40,564 nt of DNA from IMG/VR virus record IMGVR_UViG_3300025151_008304, positions 1 to 40,564 of that record, one strand, 5' to 3'. Below the pieces are notes generated by a model that was not told the DNA's origin, ran no database searches, and saw nothing but the letters and a program-made list of their open reading frames with translations. Every line of letters begins with the position of its first letter. Position 1 is the first letter of the stretch. This stretch comes from a virus. Position numbers and translations under genes: made by a program. Below, in pieces: positions 29,683 through 37,952 of this stretch.

Positions 29683-32314
29683 GTTATCCGATTTGTTCAA
29701 GAAGATTACCCTAAAACTTCATGGGGTAAGGCTACCAAAATTTGAAATAGAAGAGAAGCACCTCAAAAAGTACGCTACTCAAATTGAAGCAGCCGCCAAG
29801 GGCGGTGAAGTTGATAATAAAGTATTTTTACGAGCTGTTTGTGCTAAAAGGTTTTATGATCTAGGTCTACATAACAGACAGGATAAAAAAATGTATATAG
29901 ATAGGATGGTCTATGAACTTGGCATCCTTGAAGAATTGGGATTTGTAGATTATATATTATTGGTTTGGTCTGTGGTTAACTACTGCAATGAGGAAGATAT
30001 ACCTTTGGGATTAGGTAGGGGTTCTGCTGCTGGTAGTATGGCTTTATATTTACTAGGTGTTACAGACATTGACCCACTTAAATACGAACTGTTTTTCGAG
30101 AGATTTGTTTCTAAGGCTAGAGCTAAAAAATCTGTAGTAGACGGGGTTACCTACTTAGATGGATCGCTAATGTGCGATGTTGATATAGATGTTTGTTATT
30201 ATAAACGTAAAGATGTTTTAACGCATTTAAGAGAAAAGTTCGGTGGTAAGACATCTAAAATACTTACCCTCAACACTTTAAGTGGCAAGTTAGTCATGAA
30301 GGAGTGCGGTAAGGTTTTAGGCGGCAAGTCTGAAACAGAAATGAATGGTGTGTCGGCCTTAATACCTAAAGTTTTTGGTCAGGTCGAAGATATTGCGTCT
30401 GCTTGTGAAACTGTTCCTGACTTTGGTAAATGGTGCAAGAGGAATCCTCGCGTCTTTAAAGTAGCTAATAAGATAAAGAACCTTAATAAAAATAAAGGTG
30501 TTCACCCTTCTGCTATTTTACTTTCTTACGATAGAATGGACGAAAGTTGTCCTTGCGAATTAGACTCATCGAAGGAGCCAGTATCTTCTTTTGATATGGA
30601 TTGGTCTTCGATATCTAATGTTAAATTGGACGTGTTAGGGTTGAGAACTGTTTCTGTAGTTAATGAATGTTGTAAAATTATTAACAAAGATCGCCCTAAA
30701 GAGCAACACATCACTCTTAAAACAATGGCGGCTGATCTTGAAGAAGAAGCTATTTATGACAAATTAAATGAACAGATACAACTTGGATTAAGAATAGGTA
30801 TTTTCCAAATAGAAGCTGACGTAGCTTACAAAGCCTGTAAAGAAGTAAGACCTACAAACTTAGAGCATTTAAGCGGGGTGCTTGCTTTAGCACGACCCGG
30901 GGCAATGGATTACATCAAGCAGTATGCGGATTTTGTAAATACGGGTGTTCCTGAACCTACTCACCCAGTGTTTGAGACCGTTCTTAATAAAACTGGTGGC
31001 ATAGTTTTATATCAAGAACAGTTAATGAAAATGGCTACTTTAATAGGCTTCACACTTGATGAAGCTGAAATTCTGCGCCGTATTGTTGGTAAGAAGAAAG
31101 TTAGCGAGGTAAAGAAGTGGAAAAAGAAGATTAGAGATAAAGTTAAGCAAAATAATTTTAAGGATCTTGTAGGCACTGAAGATGCAGGAGATTTTTTGTG
31201 GAAGGTATTAGAGGACTCTGCTAATTATTCCTATAATAAATCTCATTCGATTAGTTATGCGGCTTTGGCTGCTATTACTGCCAAATTAAAATCCCAACAT
31301 CCTAAAGAGTTTTTCTTAGCACTATTGAGGATGACGGCTTTTGAGCCTGACCCGTTAACTGAAGTAGGTAAAATTAATCAAGAGCTTAGATATTTTGGTA
31401 TAAAGTTGCTGGCTCCAAATTTACTCAAGTCCGAAATGGAGTATAGCATTGAAGGAGACAACATACGCTTCGGCCTAACAGCGATAAAAGGGATATCGGA
31501 AAAATCTATCGGAAAGCTAGAAGGGTTTAAAAACCAATACTCAAATAAGTTTGAAGTATTTCAAGGGGCTTCACAAGCTGGTCTTGGTATTGGTATATTA
31601 TCGGGACTTATCCAAGCTGGAGCTTTGGAGGGTTGTCACGATGGGTCACGTAGTCGGACAGTGGCAGAAGCACAACTTTTCAATTTGTTGACTGATCGTG
31701 AAAAAAGTTATGTGTTTGAATTGGCTGAGGAGTTTTCATTCGATTTGATGAAAATAGTAAAGTATTTGCACGAAAAACATATTGATATAAAAGGAAAACC
31801 TGTGATAAAGGAATCCCGAATACAAACTATTCGCAGGAACTTTGAGCCCTACAAGCAGATATACTACAAAAACAAAACAAATGAGACTTTTGCAAATTGG
31901 TATTATGAAAATACTCTACTGGGATACACTCACGGAAAAGCTTTGCGCGAAGTAAGCCCTGAGTATTCTCACTTAGATTCCATTAGTGACTGCTTGATAG
32001 AGACAGAAGGTAGCCCTGTTTCATTTATAGGCACTGTCATAGATACTTTTAAATCTAAGAGTCAAAAAGGTACTCCATATTTCCGTATGGCCGTCAGAGA
32101 CGAAACTGGGGAATGCACAGTGATGCTTTTTACTCAGAAGAATAAGGACCATATTCAAGCCTGCAAGACTATGAATAACGGTGAGCTTCCGAGCAAGAAG
32201 TCCATCGTTATAGTCAAAGGAACAAAGAAGGATGGTGATACTATTTTCGCCAATTTAATCAAAACCCAAGATCAACAAATTTATATGAAGTTAAGCGAGA
32301 TTAAGGGTAAATAA
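29630..32314 (+). CDS. dnaE: DNA polymerase III alpha subunit, DnaE-type catalytic core without PHP domain
   Basis: Replicative polymerase of 894 residues lacking the N-terminal PHP domain, which is encoded at 27913. It starts at GTG; LHGVRLPKFEI (31-41) corresponds to the region just after PHP. The catalytic site is intact: LGLGRGSAAGSMALYLLGVT (126-145), CDVDIDVCYYKR with Asp183 and Asp185, and VKLDVLGLRTVSVVNE with the third Asp at 334. Finger and thumb motifs include GIVLYQEQLMKMA and YNKSHSISYAALAAITAKLK. The C-terminal OB fold is visible at about 800-850 (VSFIGTVIDTFKSKSQKGTP), but no tau-binding domain follows. It is stopped 41 nt before the next gene. Confidence 0.95.
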   Translation: MTTQSPKSQKEDGAKKVKLSDLFKKITLKLHGVRLPKFEIEEKHLKKYATQIEAAAKGGEVDNKVFLRAVCAKRFYDLGLHNRQDKKMYIDRMVYELGILEELGFVDYILLVWSVVNYCNEEDIPLGLGRGSAAGSMALYLLGVTDIDPLKYELFFERFVSKARAKKSVVDGVTYLDGSLMCDVDIDVCYYKRKDVLTHLREKFGGKTSKILTLNTLSGKLVMKECGKVLGGKSETEMNGVSALIPKVFGQVEDIASACETVPDFGKWCKRNPRVFKVANKIKNLNKNKGVHPSAILLSYDRMDESCPCELDSSKEPVSSFDMDWSSISNVKLDVLGLRTVSVVNECCKIINKDRPKEQHITLKTMAADLEEEAIYDKLNEQIQLGLRIGIFQIEADVAYKACKEVRPTNLEHLSGVLALARPGAMDYIKQYADFVNTGVPEPTHPVFETVLNKTGGIVLYQEQLMKMATLIGFTLDEAEILRRIVGKKKVSEVKKWKKKIRDKVKQNNFKDLVGTEDAGDFLWKVLEDSANYSYNKSHSISYAALAAITAKLKSQHPKEFFLALLRMTAFEPDPLTEVGKINQELRYFGIKLLAPNLLKSEMEYSIEGDNIRFGLTAIKGISEKSIGKLEGFKNQYSNKFEVFQGASQAGLGIGILSGLIQAGALEGCHDGSRSRTVAEAQLFNLLTDREKSYVFELAEEFSFDLMKIVKYLHEKHIDIKGKPVIKESRIQTIRRNFEPYKQIYYKNKTNETFANWYYENTLLGYTHGKALREVSPEYSHLDSISDCLIETEGSPVSFIGTVIDTFKSKSQKGTPYFRMAVRDETGECTVMLFTQKNKDHIQACKTMNNGELPSKKSIVIVKGTKKDGDTIFANLIKTQDQQIYMKLSEIKGK

Positions 32315-32355
32315 TTATAGATTAATCAGTCATTAACTCATAAAATACACTGTAT

Positions 32356-32841
32356 ATGATAAAGTTTTTCAAGCCCAATCCTCGAGTTACCGGCAACGGT
32401 TGTTCTTTTTCCTACAACTCCAAGGATCAATCTTTCTGGATCAATTTTGTAAAACAATCTTCATGGGAGAATGGTAAGGGTAAGTTTCAAGTTGGCCCCG
32501 ATAAAAAAGCTAACGCAAAGTTTAGTGCTACCGAGATAGCAGGAATGATACAGGCTATAGACTCTAATAAGTCTATGAAAGACTTAGGCTTAAACGGATA
32601 TCATGGTTATGATGGGAATACCACTACTTACAATTTTGGCCCCTACATTAAAGACGGCAATCAAGTAGGGTTTTCTTTGGCACTCAACCAGACTAAGGAT
32701 GGCAATAAGAAGTCTTTTGTGATGGGCTTTACCTATCCAGAGGCTAGGTTACTTCGCGAATATCTCCTTACTGCACTAAATAAGAGCAACACTTACTCCA
32801 TTGAAAATTCGTTTGGTGAGAAATCTGAAAAAGATTTTTAA
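32356..32841 (+). CDS. Putative single-stranded nucleic-acid-binding protein (161 aa)
   Basis: The protein has a beta-rich body: CSFSYNSKDQSFWINFVKQS (16-35), KANAKFSATEIAGMIQAIDS (51-70), YNFGPYIKDGNQVGFSLALN, then YPEARLLREYLLTALNK as a final helix. A long sheet plus C-terminal helix recalls the PC4/whirly type of ssDNA-binding fold, and its place directly after the polymerase gene fits that. No SSB-type acidic tip is present. I regard the binding role as a guess from fold pattern and context; the frame itself is certain. Confidence 0.6.
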   Translation: MIKFFKPNPRVTGNGCSFSYNSKDQSFWINFVKQSSWENGKGKFQVGPDKKANAKFSATEIAGMIQAIDSNKSMKDLGLNGYHGYDGNTTTYNFGPYIKDGNQVGFSLALNQTKDGNKKSFVMGFTYPEARLLREYLLTALNKSNTYSIENSFGEKSEKDF

Positions 32842-34766
32842 TGAAAAAAATATTATTTCAAACTGATTCTAGTTTAGCGAAAACAGGGTTTGGCAGAAAT
32901 GCTAAAGCTCTCCTTTCGTACCTTTATAAAACAAAAAAATATGAAATAGTGCAGTACTGTTGTGGTACTGACTATGCAAATTTAGCATTGCAAGCTACTC
33001 CATGGAAATCTGTGGGGACATTACCAAGTGACCCCAATGAGCGCCATCGGATTAGTCAAGATGCTGGTCAAGCTAGGATTGCAAGTTACGGTGGTTACCT
33101 CATTGACAAAGTTATGAATGAGGAAAAACCTGATTTCTATTTTGGTGTTCAAGATATATGGGGTACTGAATTTGCTATTGATAAACCTTGGTTCAACAAG
33201 ATTAACTCTGTCATTTGGACTACTTTGGATTCTCTGCCAATTTTACCGTCTGCTGTTAAAAATGCCCCCAAGATAAAAAATTATTGGATTTGGAGTTCGT
33301 TTGCTACGAAAGAGCTTCATAGACTTGGGCACACTCATGTTAAAACGATGCACGGGTGTATTGAGACAGATTATTTTTACCCTCTGGAAGACGCTGAGAA
33401 GAAGAAGTTAAGGCAGCGGCACAACATAGAAGAGGACGCTTTTATAGTTGGTTTTGTGTTTAGGAATCAGCTTCGAAAATCTGTCCCTAATTTATTGGAG
33501 GGCTACGCAAAGTGGAAGGAGCAAGAAAAGCCTAAAAAGAAAACGTACTTACTTTTTCATACTCATTGGAAAGAAGGTTGGAATATACATAAGCTTGCTG
33601 AGGAATACGGTATTGATAAGTCTGAGATACTCACAACTTACGTCTGTAAAAAGTGCGGCGATTATCAAGTGAAAGCTTACGATGGTGAAGACAAGGATTG
33701 TCCTAGCTGCCTCTCTGAAAAAACTCAAGTTACTACTAGCGTGGGAGCAGGAGTAAGGGAAGATCAACTTAATGAAGTATATAATTTAATGGACTACTAT
33801 TGCCACCCATTTACAAGTGGTGGTCAGGAAATTCCAATCCAAGAAGCTAAATTAACGGGTCTAATAACTGGAGTTACAAATTATAGCTGCGGAGAAGAAA
33901 GTTGCGAAGAAGGCTCTGGCTCTTTACCTTTAAGCTGGTCGGAATACAGGGAACACCAGACGGAGTTTAAAAAAGCTTCTACTTGCCCTATCTCTATATC
34001 TACTAGCATAGATGTAGTTTACAATATGTCGGAAGAGGAGAGGAAAGAAGAGGGTAAAGTAGCTAGGCAATGGGCTATTGATAATTTTTCAGTTGAGGTT
34101 ATCGGTAAGAAATTCGAGGAGTTTATAGACAATACTGATTGTACCGATTACAAATTTGAAGACGAAGAGGATAAATCAACTATTAAAAAGAATAACCCAG
34201 ACGCTTTTATTCCTGCGATTGAAAATGATTCTGAATGGGTGTTGACTTTATACAAAGAAATACTTGCGACGGAAAACCATGTTAATGATGAAGGTTATAA
34301 AACTTGGATGCATTCTTTAGCAAACAAAGTTCCGCGTGAACAGATAGAAGATTATTTTAGAAAAGTCGCTCGAGATCATAACGCAAAATATTTTCCCGAG
34401 AAAGTAGAGGATAACCTAGATAAAGATGATGAAGGTAGAAGGATTGTTTATGTCATGCCTGAGAGTAGTGTTGATGTATTTTTATCCACCTCTTTACTAA
34501 AGTCCATAAAAGAAAAATATCCAGATTACAACCTGTACTTCGCTACTAAACCACAATATTTTCATATACTTCAGGGCAATCCGTATATACATAAAGTTAT
34601 TCCTTACAACGCCCAGTTTGATAATGCTTTATACCTTGAAGGGATGGGTGATCAAAAAGGCTTTTTCGAGATAGCTTTTACCCCTCATATAACAACTCAA
34701 CGGGCTAACAATTATATTCATAATTGCAAAGATATAATAGATAAGAAAAGATTATGCACATTTTAG
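32841..34766 (+). CDS. GT4-like glycosyltransferase with zinc ribbon, joined to first half of a GT9 domain
   Basis: A 641-residue protein. Residues 1-430 are a GT-B enzyme: ILFQTDSSLAKTGFGRNAKA (4-23) is the acceptor-side loop, DAFIVGFVFRNQLRKSVPN the start of the donor half, and FTSGGQEIPIQEAKLTG the donor site with the E-x7-E-like pattern. A zinc-ribbon insert sits at about 268-290 (VCKKCG and DCPSC). After an acidic linker with KSTIKKNNPD, residues 532-641 (RRIVYVMPESSVDVFLSTSL, YFHILQGNPYIHKVIPYN) look like the N-terminal Rossmann half of a family 9 heptosyltransferase-type enzyme. The frame stops at 34766 within that domain; the other half continues in the next gene, one frame away. Confidence 0.8.
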   Translation: MKKILFQTDSSLAKTGFGRNAKALLSYLYKTKKYEIVQYCCGTDYANLALQATPWKSVGTLPSDPNERHRISQDAGQARIASYGGYLIDKVMNEEKPDFYFGVQDIWGTEFAIDKPWFNKINSVIWTTLDSLPILPSAVKNAPKIKNYWIWSSFATKELHRLGHTHVKTMHGCIETDYFYPLEDAEKKKLRQRHNIEEDAFIVGFVFRNQLRKSVPNLLEGYAKWKEQEKPKKKTYLLFHTHWKEGWNIHKLAEEYGIDKSEILTTYVCKKCGDYQVKAYDGEDKDCPSCLSEKTQVTTSVGAGVREDQLNEVYNLMDYYCHPFTSGGQEIPIQEAKLTGLITGVTNYSCGEESCEEGSGSLPLSWSEYREHQTEFKKASTCPISISTSIDVVYNMSEEERKEEGKVARQWAIDNFSVEVIGKKFEEFIDNTDCTDYKFEDEEDKSTIKKNNPDAFIPAIENDSEWVLTLYKEILATENHVNDEGYKTWMHSLANKVPREQIEDYFRKVARDHNAKYFPEKVEDNLDKDDEGRRIVYVMPESSVDVFLSTSLLKSIKEKYPDYNLYFATKPQYFHILQGNPYIHKVIPYNAQFDNALYLEGMGDQKGFFEIAFTPHITTQRANNYIHNCKDIIDKKRLCTF

Positions 34767-35938
34767 AATCCTACGCATTGCAAAACGATTTAAAGATAGA
34801 TAAACCTTTAATCTATGAAAAATATTTCCCCTTAACTATAGACAAGTTCATAACGCTTGACACGTCTTCGTTGGGTACGAAAGCTTTGAACTATGATCAC
34901 TGGCAGTTGGTAGTAGACTTAATTTACCCAAAGCTAAAAGAGTTGGATATATATATAGTTCAGTTAGGCGAGAAAACAGACCAACTTCTGCAAAATTGTT
35001 ATTCAACAATGGGTCAATGCAATTTTAATCAAAAAGCGTATGTGATTAGTAAAAGCCTAGCTCATGTATCTACAAATAATGAGAGCTGTCACATAGCTTC
35101 CCACTACAATAAAAAATCTGTAGTGGTGTTTTCTAATAATTGCTATACTGGCCAGTTTAAACCTTATTGGACAGATGAAGATAAGGTCTGTATTGTTGAG
35201 CCGCCTAAAGGTAGTGTTCGTCCTTCTTACAATCCTAACGAAGAACCAAAATCTATAAATACTATCGCGCCCGAAGAAATAGCTTCTAAAATTTTAGCGT
35301 TAGTCGGAGTTCATACTTTTTCTCCTGAGCTAAAGACAGTTAAGATCGGTAAGTCCTTTTATAATTCTCGGATAGATTCTGACCTAACTCATTTGTTGGA
35401 CGCTAATAAATTAAAAGTTGCTTCGTTAATAGTTCGTATGGATTTTAATTTTAATGAAGCTAATTTAGTTAAGCAGTTGGAAGCGTGTCCTTGTTCTGTC
35501 ATAACTTCCAAACCTATAAGTGATGAGATTTTAAATAAATATCACAAAAAAATTGTAGAGCTAGTTTACTATATAGAAGATGACCATAGCCCTGAATTTA
35601 TCAGAAAGATAAAGCAGAAATCTATAAATTACCTTTTACGAACTCGAAAAGAAGGTAAAGAAATAAATGATTTAAAGTTAGATTACTTTGATTATGGCCT
35701 CATACAGCCTATAAAGGCTAAATCTCGAGATGATTTTGAAGAGCTCAAGGGTAAAAATAAATTATTTTATAAATCTAATTATTTTATTGTTCATGGTAAC
35801 AAGTTTTATCCTAGCACCGCAGCTTTCTTAAATAAGGAGCAAGGTTCTCCAAATATGAAGCACGAAATTCACCCAGTTATTGATTCTCCACTTTTCTGGG
35901 AAGAAGAAGAACATTTTCAATTTTTGGCAAAAAAGTAG
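34754..35938 (+). CDS. Second half of a GT9-like glycosyltransferase plus unknown C-terminal domain
   Basis: The first 190 residues complete the GT9-type fold begun in the previous gene: MHILESYALQNDLKIDKPLI, KFITLDTSSLGTKALNYDHW, and SLAHVSTNNESCHIASHYNK with the S/C-H-x-A-S motif that marks the donor site of heptosyltransferase-like enzymes. Residues 195-394 form a second region I do not recognise, ending in charged sequence near FWEEEEHFQFLAKK. The ATG overlaps the previous frame by 13 nt. Either the enzyme works as two chains, or the pair is one protein disrupted by a frameshift. Confidence 0.72.
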   Translation: MHILESYALQNDLKIDKPLIYEKYFPLTIDKFITLDTSSLGTKALNYDHWQLVVDLIYPKLKELDIYIVQLGEKTDQLLQNCYSTMGQCNFNQKAYVISKSLAHVSTNNESCHIASHYNKKSVVVFSNNCYTGQFKPYWTDEDKVCIVEPPKGSVRPSYNPNEEPKSINTIAPEEIASKILALVGVHTFSPELKTVKIGKSFYNSRIDSDLTHLLDANKLKVASLIVRMDFNFNEANLVKQLEACPCSVITSKPISDEILNKYHKKIVELVYYIEDDHSPEFIRKIKQKSINYLLRTRKEGKEINDLKLDYFDYGLIQPIKAKSRDDFEELKGKNKLFYKSNYFIVHGNKFYPSTAAFLNKEQGSPNMKHEIHPVIDSPLFWEEEEHFQFLAKK

Positions 35939-35967
35939 TTGACTTACCAACCTAAAAGTATTACCCT
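35939..35967 (+). promoter_or_regulatory. Predicted promoter of the 35979-40169 operon
   Basis: TTGACT (35939-35944; it overlaps the previous stop TAG), exactly 17 nt, TACCCT (35962-35967). The start would be about 5 nt before ATG 35979. The -10 is weaker than in the other promoters. Confidence 0.6.
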
Positions 35968-35978
35968 CTAAAAGACAT

Positions 35979-36695
35979 ATGGGAACTACAGTGATAAATA
36001 AACCTCCGGTTACTTTCAAACGTAATCAATACGGATTACTCGAAGACAAAAACGTAAAGTATGAGTTTAATGATGATGGAACAGTAAACTGGCGTAAAAT
36101 GATTAAGCCAGAGTTCTTGGTCGCTAACAGAGATCGTACTGCTGAAACTGATATTTCAAAACTCGAAGATAATGAACTAATTATTTTGCTTGGGGGCTTG
36201 AAGGATTTAGCTAACGTAAGAGGCTATCATTCAGTGACTTACAAAATCCATGAATCTTCTCCTGAGTATGTTTGTGCTTCTTGTAGTATAGTTTGGATTG
36301 GTAATTATGAAACCGAGAAGGGAGAATCAGTTTTATTTGAAGCGCTAGCAGATGCAGGGCTCAAAAATACAGAAGGGTTTAGCCAAATGTATCTCGCAGC
36401 TATCGCAGAGAACAGAGCTTTCTGTCGTGCGGTACGTAATTTTTTGCGAATCAACATCGTCGCTAAGGAAGAGTGCAAGAATGTCAAAATTTCAAAACCA
36501 AGTCCTAACGTCAACGCTGCTTCTCCAGACATATTCTTATCTACTCTTATGAAGGAGAAGAATATAGATTTTGGAGCTATCAAAGCAAAAATGATCAAAG
36601 AAAGCGTCAAAGGGGCAGTAGAATGGAATTCGGTCAAAGATATTCCTCGCTTGAAGATGTTTGAGCTGATTGAAAGAATGCAGAAAAAGAAATGA
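35979..36695 (+). CDS. Possible single-strand annealing or DNA-repair protein (238 aa)
   Basis: The N-terminal 160 residues are beta-rich (SVTYKIHESSPEYVCASCSI, VWIGNYETEKGESVLFEALA) and then contain a helix MYLAAIAENRAFCRAVRNFL followed by RINIVAKEE. That A-x-x-E-x-R-A-x-x-R-A-hydrophobic pattern is reminiscent of Rad52- and ERF-type phage annealing proteins. The last 70 residues are helical, ending in basic ERMQKKK. The following genes encode two nuclease-like proteins, which would suit a recombination role. The assignment is from pattern only; a general ssDNA-binding protein is an alternative. Confidence 0.45.
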   Translation: MGTTVINKPPVTFKRNQYGLLEDKNVKYEFNDDGTVNWRKMIKPEFLVANRDRTAETDISKLEDNELIILLGGLKDLANVRGYHSVTYKIHESSPEYVCASCSIVWIGNYETEKGESVLFEALADAGLKNTEGFSQMYLAAIAENRAFCRAVRNFLRINIVAKEECKNVKISKPSPNVNAASPDIFLSTLMKEKNIDFGAIKAKMIKESVKGAVEWNSVKDIPRLKMFELIERMQKKK

Positions 36696-37183
36696 ACTAC
36701 CTACAAAGGTTCAAGGTAAGCGAAGCTACTCTCAATAAAGCTCGCGATAGGTTTGAAAAGTTCCCCTTGTTAAATAACTCTATTAGAAATAGAGAAGGAG
36801 GGCTTGTTGGTTACATCGGTGAGGCTTTAGTATTGCACCTTCAAGGTGGCGAGATAAAGGATACGTACGATTACGATTTGATTAACGCTGACGGCGTTAA
36901 GATAGACGTAAAGACCAAAGAGCGCAAGGTCGCTCCTAGATCTAATTACAACTGTACTGTAGCTGATTACAACCCAAATCAAAAGTGTGATAGATATGCT
37001 TTCGTCAGCGTACTAGAAGACTACAAAACCGCATGGTATTTGGGCAGTATATCAAAAGAGGACTTTTATAAGAAGGCTGTTTTTTATAAACAGGGCGATC
37101 TTGACCCTGACTCCTCTCCCAGATATCCTTTCAAGTTTACGGCTGACTGCTACAACATTAAAGTAAACCAATTAGAATTATGA
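36692..37183 (+). CDS. PD-(D/E)XK-like nuclease (163 aa)
   Basis: GLVGYIGEALVLHL (37-50, Glu44) followed by YDLINADGVKIDVKTKERKV (61-80, with Asp72-x-Lys74) is the sequence signature of a PD-(D/E)XK nuclease core: helix Glu, then D-x(n)-D/E-x-K on the hairpin. The C-terminal third is aromatic-rich and Pro-rich. No membrane segment. It overlaps both neighbours by 4 nt. Its place after the putative annealing protein suggests a repair, recombination or host-DNA-degrading role. Confidence 0.68.
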   Translation: MNYLQRFKVSEATLNKARDRFEKFPLLNNSIRNREGGLVGYIGEALVLHLQGGEIKDTYDYDLINADGVKIDVKTKERKVAPRSNYNCTVADYNPNQKCDRYAFVSVLEDYKTAWYLGSISKEDFYKKAVFYKQGDLDPDSSPRYPFKFTADCYNIKVNQLEL

Positions 37184-37614
37184 GCTTCTACTTAACTAGA
37201 CCAGACGAAAGTGATTCCGAGAATAATAATGACTTTACCGCAAATATACGGACTTATTCGGCGCTATTTAAAATAGCTTTAGTTTATGGCTTTGAGCCAA
37301 AAGGGGATATACCGTTTTCCAATGATGGCGGCTGGGTAAGTGATGATGATGCCCTCTGTTGGGCTAAAGCCATTGAATCGTCTTTGGATGATATTCCAGA
37401 CCAAAAAGCAGAGCCACTGCCAGAAAAGGTGGAAGAAATTAATTCTAAAATGAAGGCAGCATTTGAGTCTGAGGAAAATCTTGCTATGTTGAGGCACGCT
37501 ATTCAAGCTAACCCTCACGCTTCAATACTAGAGGTATTTTCGGGTAAAGACGGTAAAGATTACTTGAAAGAATTTATTGGGTTCTTGAAAAAGGGGGGCT
37601 TCAGTACGTGGTAA
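37180..37614 (+). CDS. Acidic hypothetical protein (144 aa)
   Basis: An Asp/Glu-rich protein with no recognised motif. The segment GWVSDDDALCWAKAIESSLD and a helical C-terminal part LEVFSGKDGKDYLKEFIGFL are the most structured-looking regions. It overlaps the upstream nuclease gene by 4 nt and the cupin gene by 7 nt. Its expression seems certain, its role unknown. Confidence 0.72.
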   Translation: MSFYLTRPDESDSENNNDFTANIRTYSALFKIALVYGFEPKGDIPFSNDGGWVSDDDALCWAKAIESSLDDIPDQKAEPLPEKVEEINSKMKAAFESEENLAMLRHAIQANPHASILEVFSGKDGKDYLKEFIGFLKKGGFSTW

Positions 37615-37952
37615 AACAGGTAGATAAAGATTGGGGCTACGAAATATGGCTTAGTAATAATGAGAAAGAAAATTATTGCGGCAAAATGCTTTATATCGAA
37701 GAAGGTAAATCTACTTCAATGCACTTCCATGCTAAAAAGCATGAGTCTTTTTACATACTCGAAGGAATACTTTGCATATACATTGTAGATACAGCTACGA
37801 CAGAGGTAACCCCGCATTATGTTAAACAAGGCGAAAGGTTTGTCATGGACAGGCTTGTCCCTCACAAACTTGAAGCACATAGTGGCCCAGTTAAATTTAT
37901 TGAAATAAGCACCTTTCACGAAGACAGTGATAGTTATAGAGTTTATAAATGA
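37608..37952 (+). CDS. Cupin-domain protein (mannose-6-phosphate isomerase type II-like)
   Basis: A single 114-residue cupin. The first metal motif is SMHFHAKKHESFYILEG (about 38-54, with two His, one Glu), and the second is RLVPHKLEAHSG (about 84-95, His). The opening KQVDKDWGYEIWLSNNE and the pattern up to the first motif match the C-terminal cupin domain of bifunctional mannose-1-phosphate guanylyltransferase/phosphomannose isomerase. It could supply mannose phosphate for the GDP-mannose dehydratase at 20037, or act on another sugar. The start is GTG, 7 nt inside the previous gene. Confidence 0.8.
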   Translation: MVKQVDKDWGYEIWLSNNEKENYCGKMLYIEEGKSTSMHFHAKKHESFYILEGILCIYIVDTATTEVTPHYVKQGERFVMDRLVPHKLEAHSGPVKFIEISTFHEDSDSYRVYK

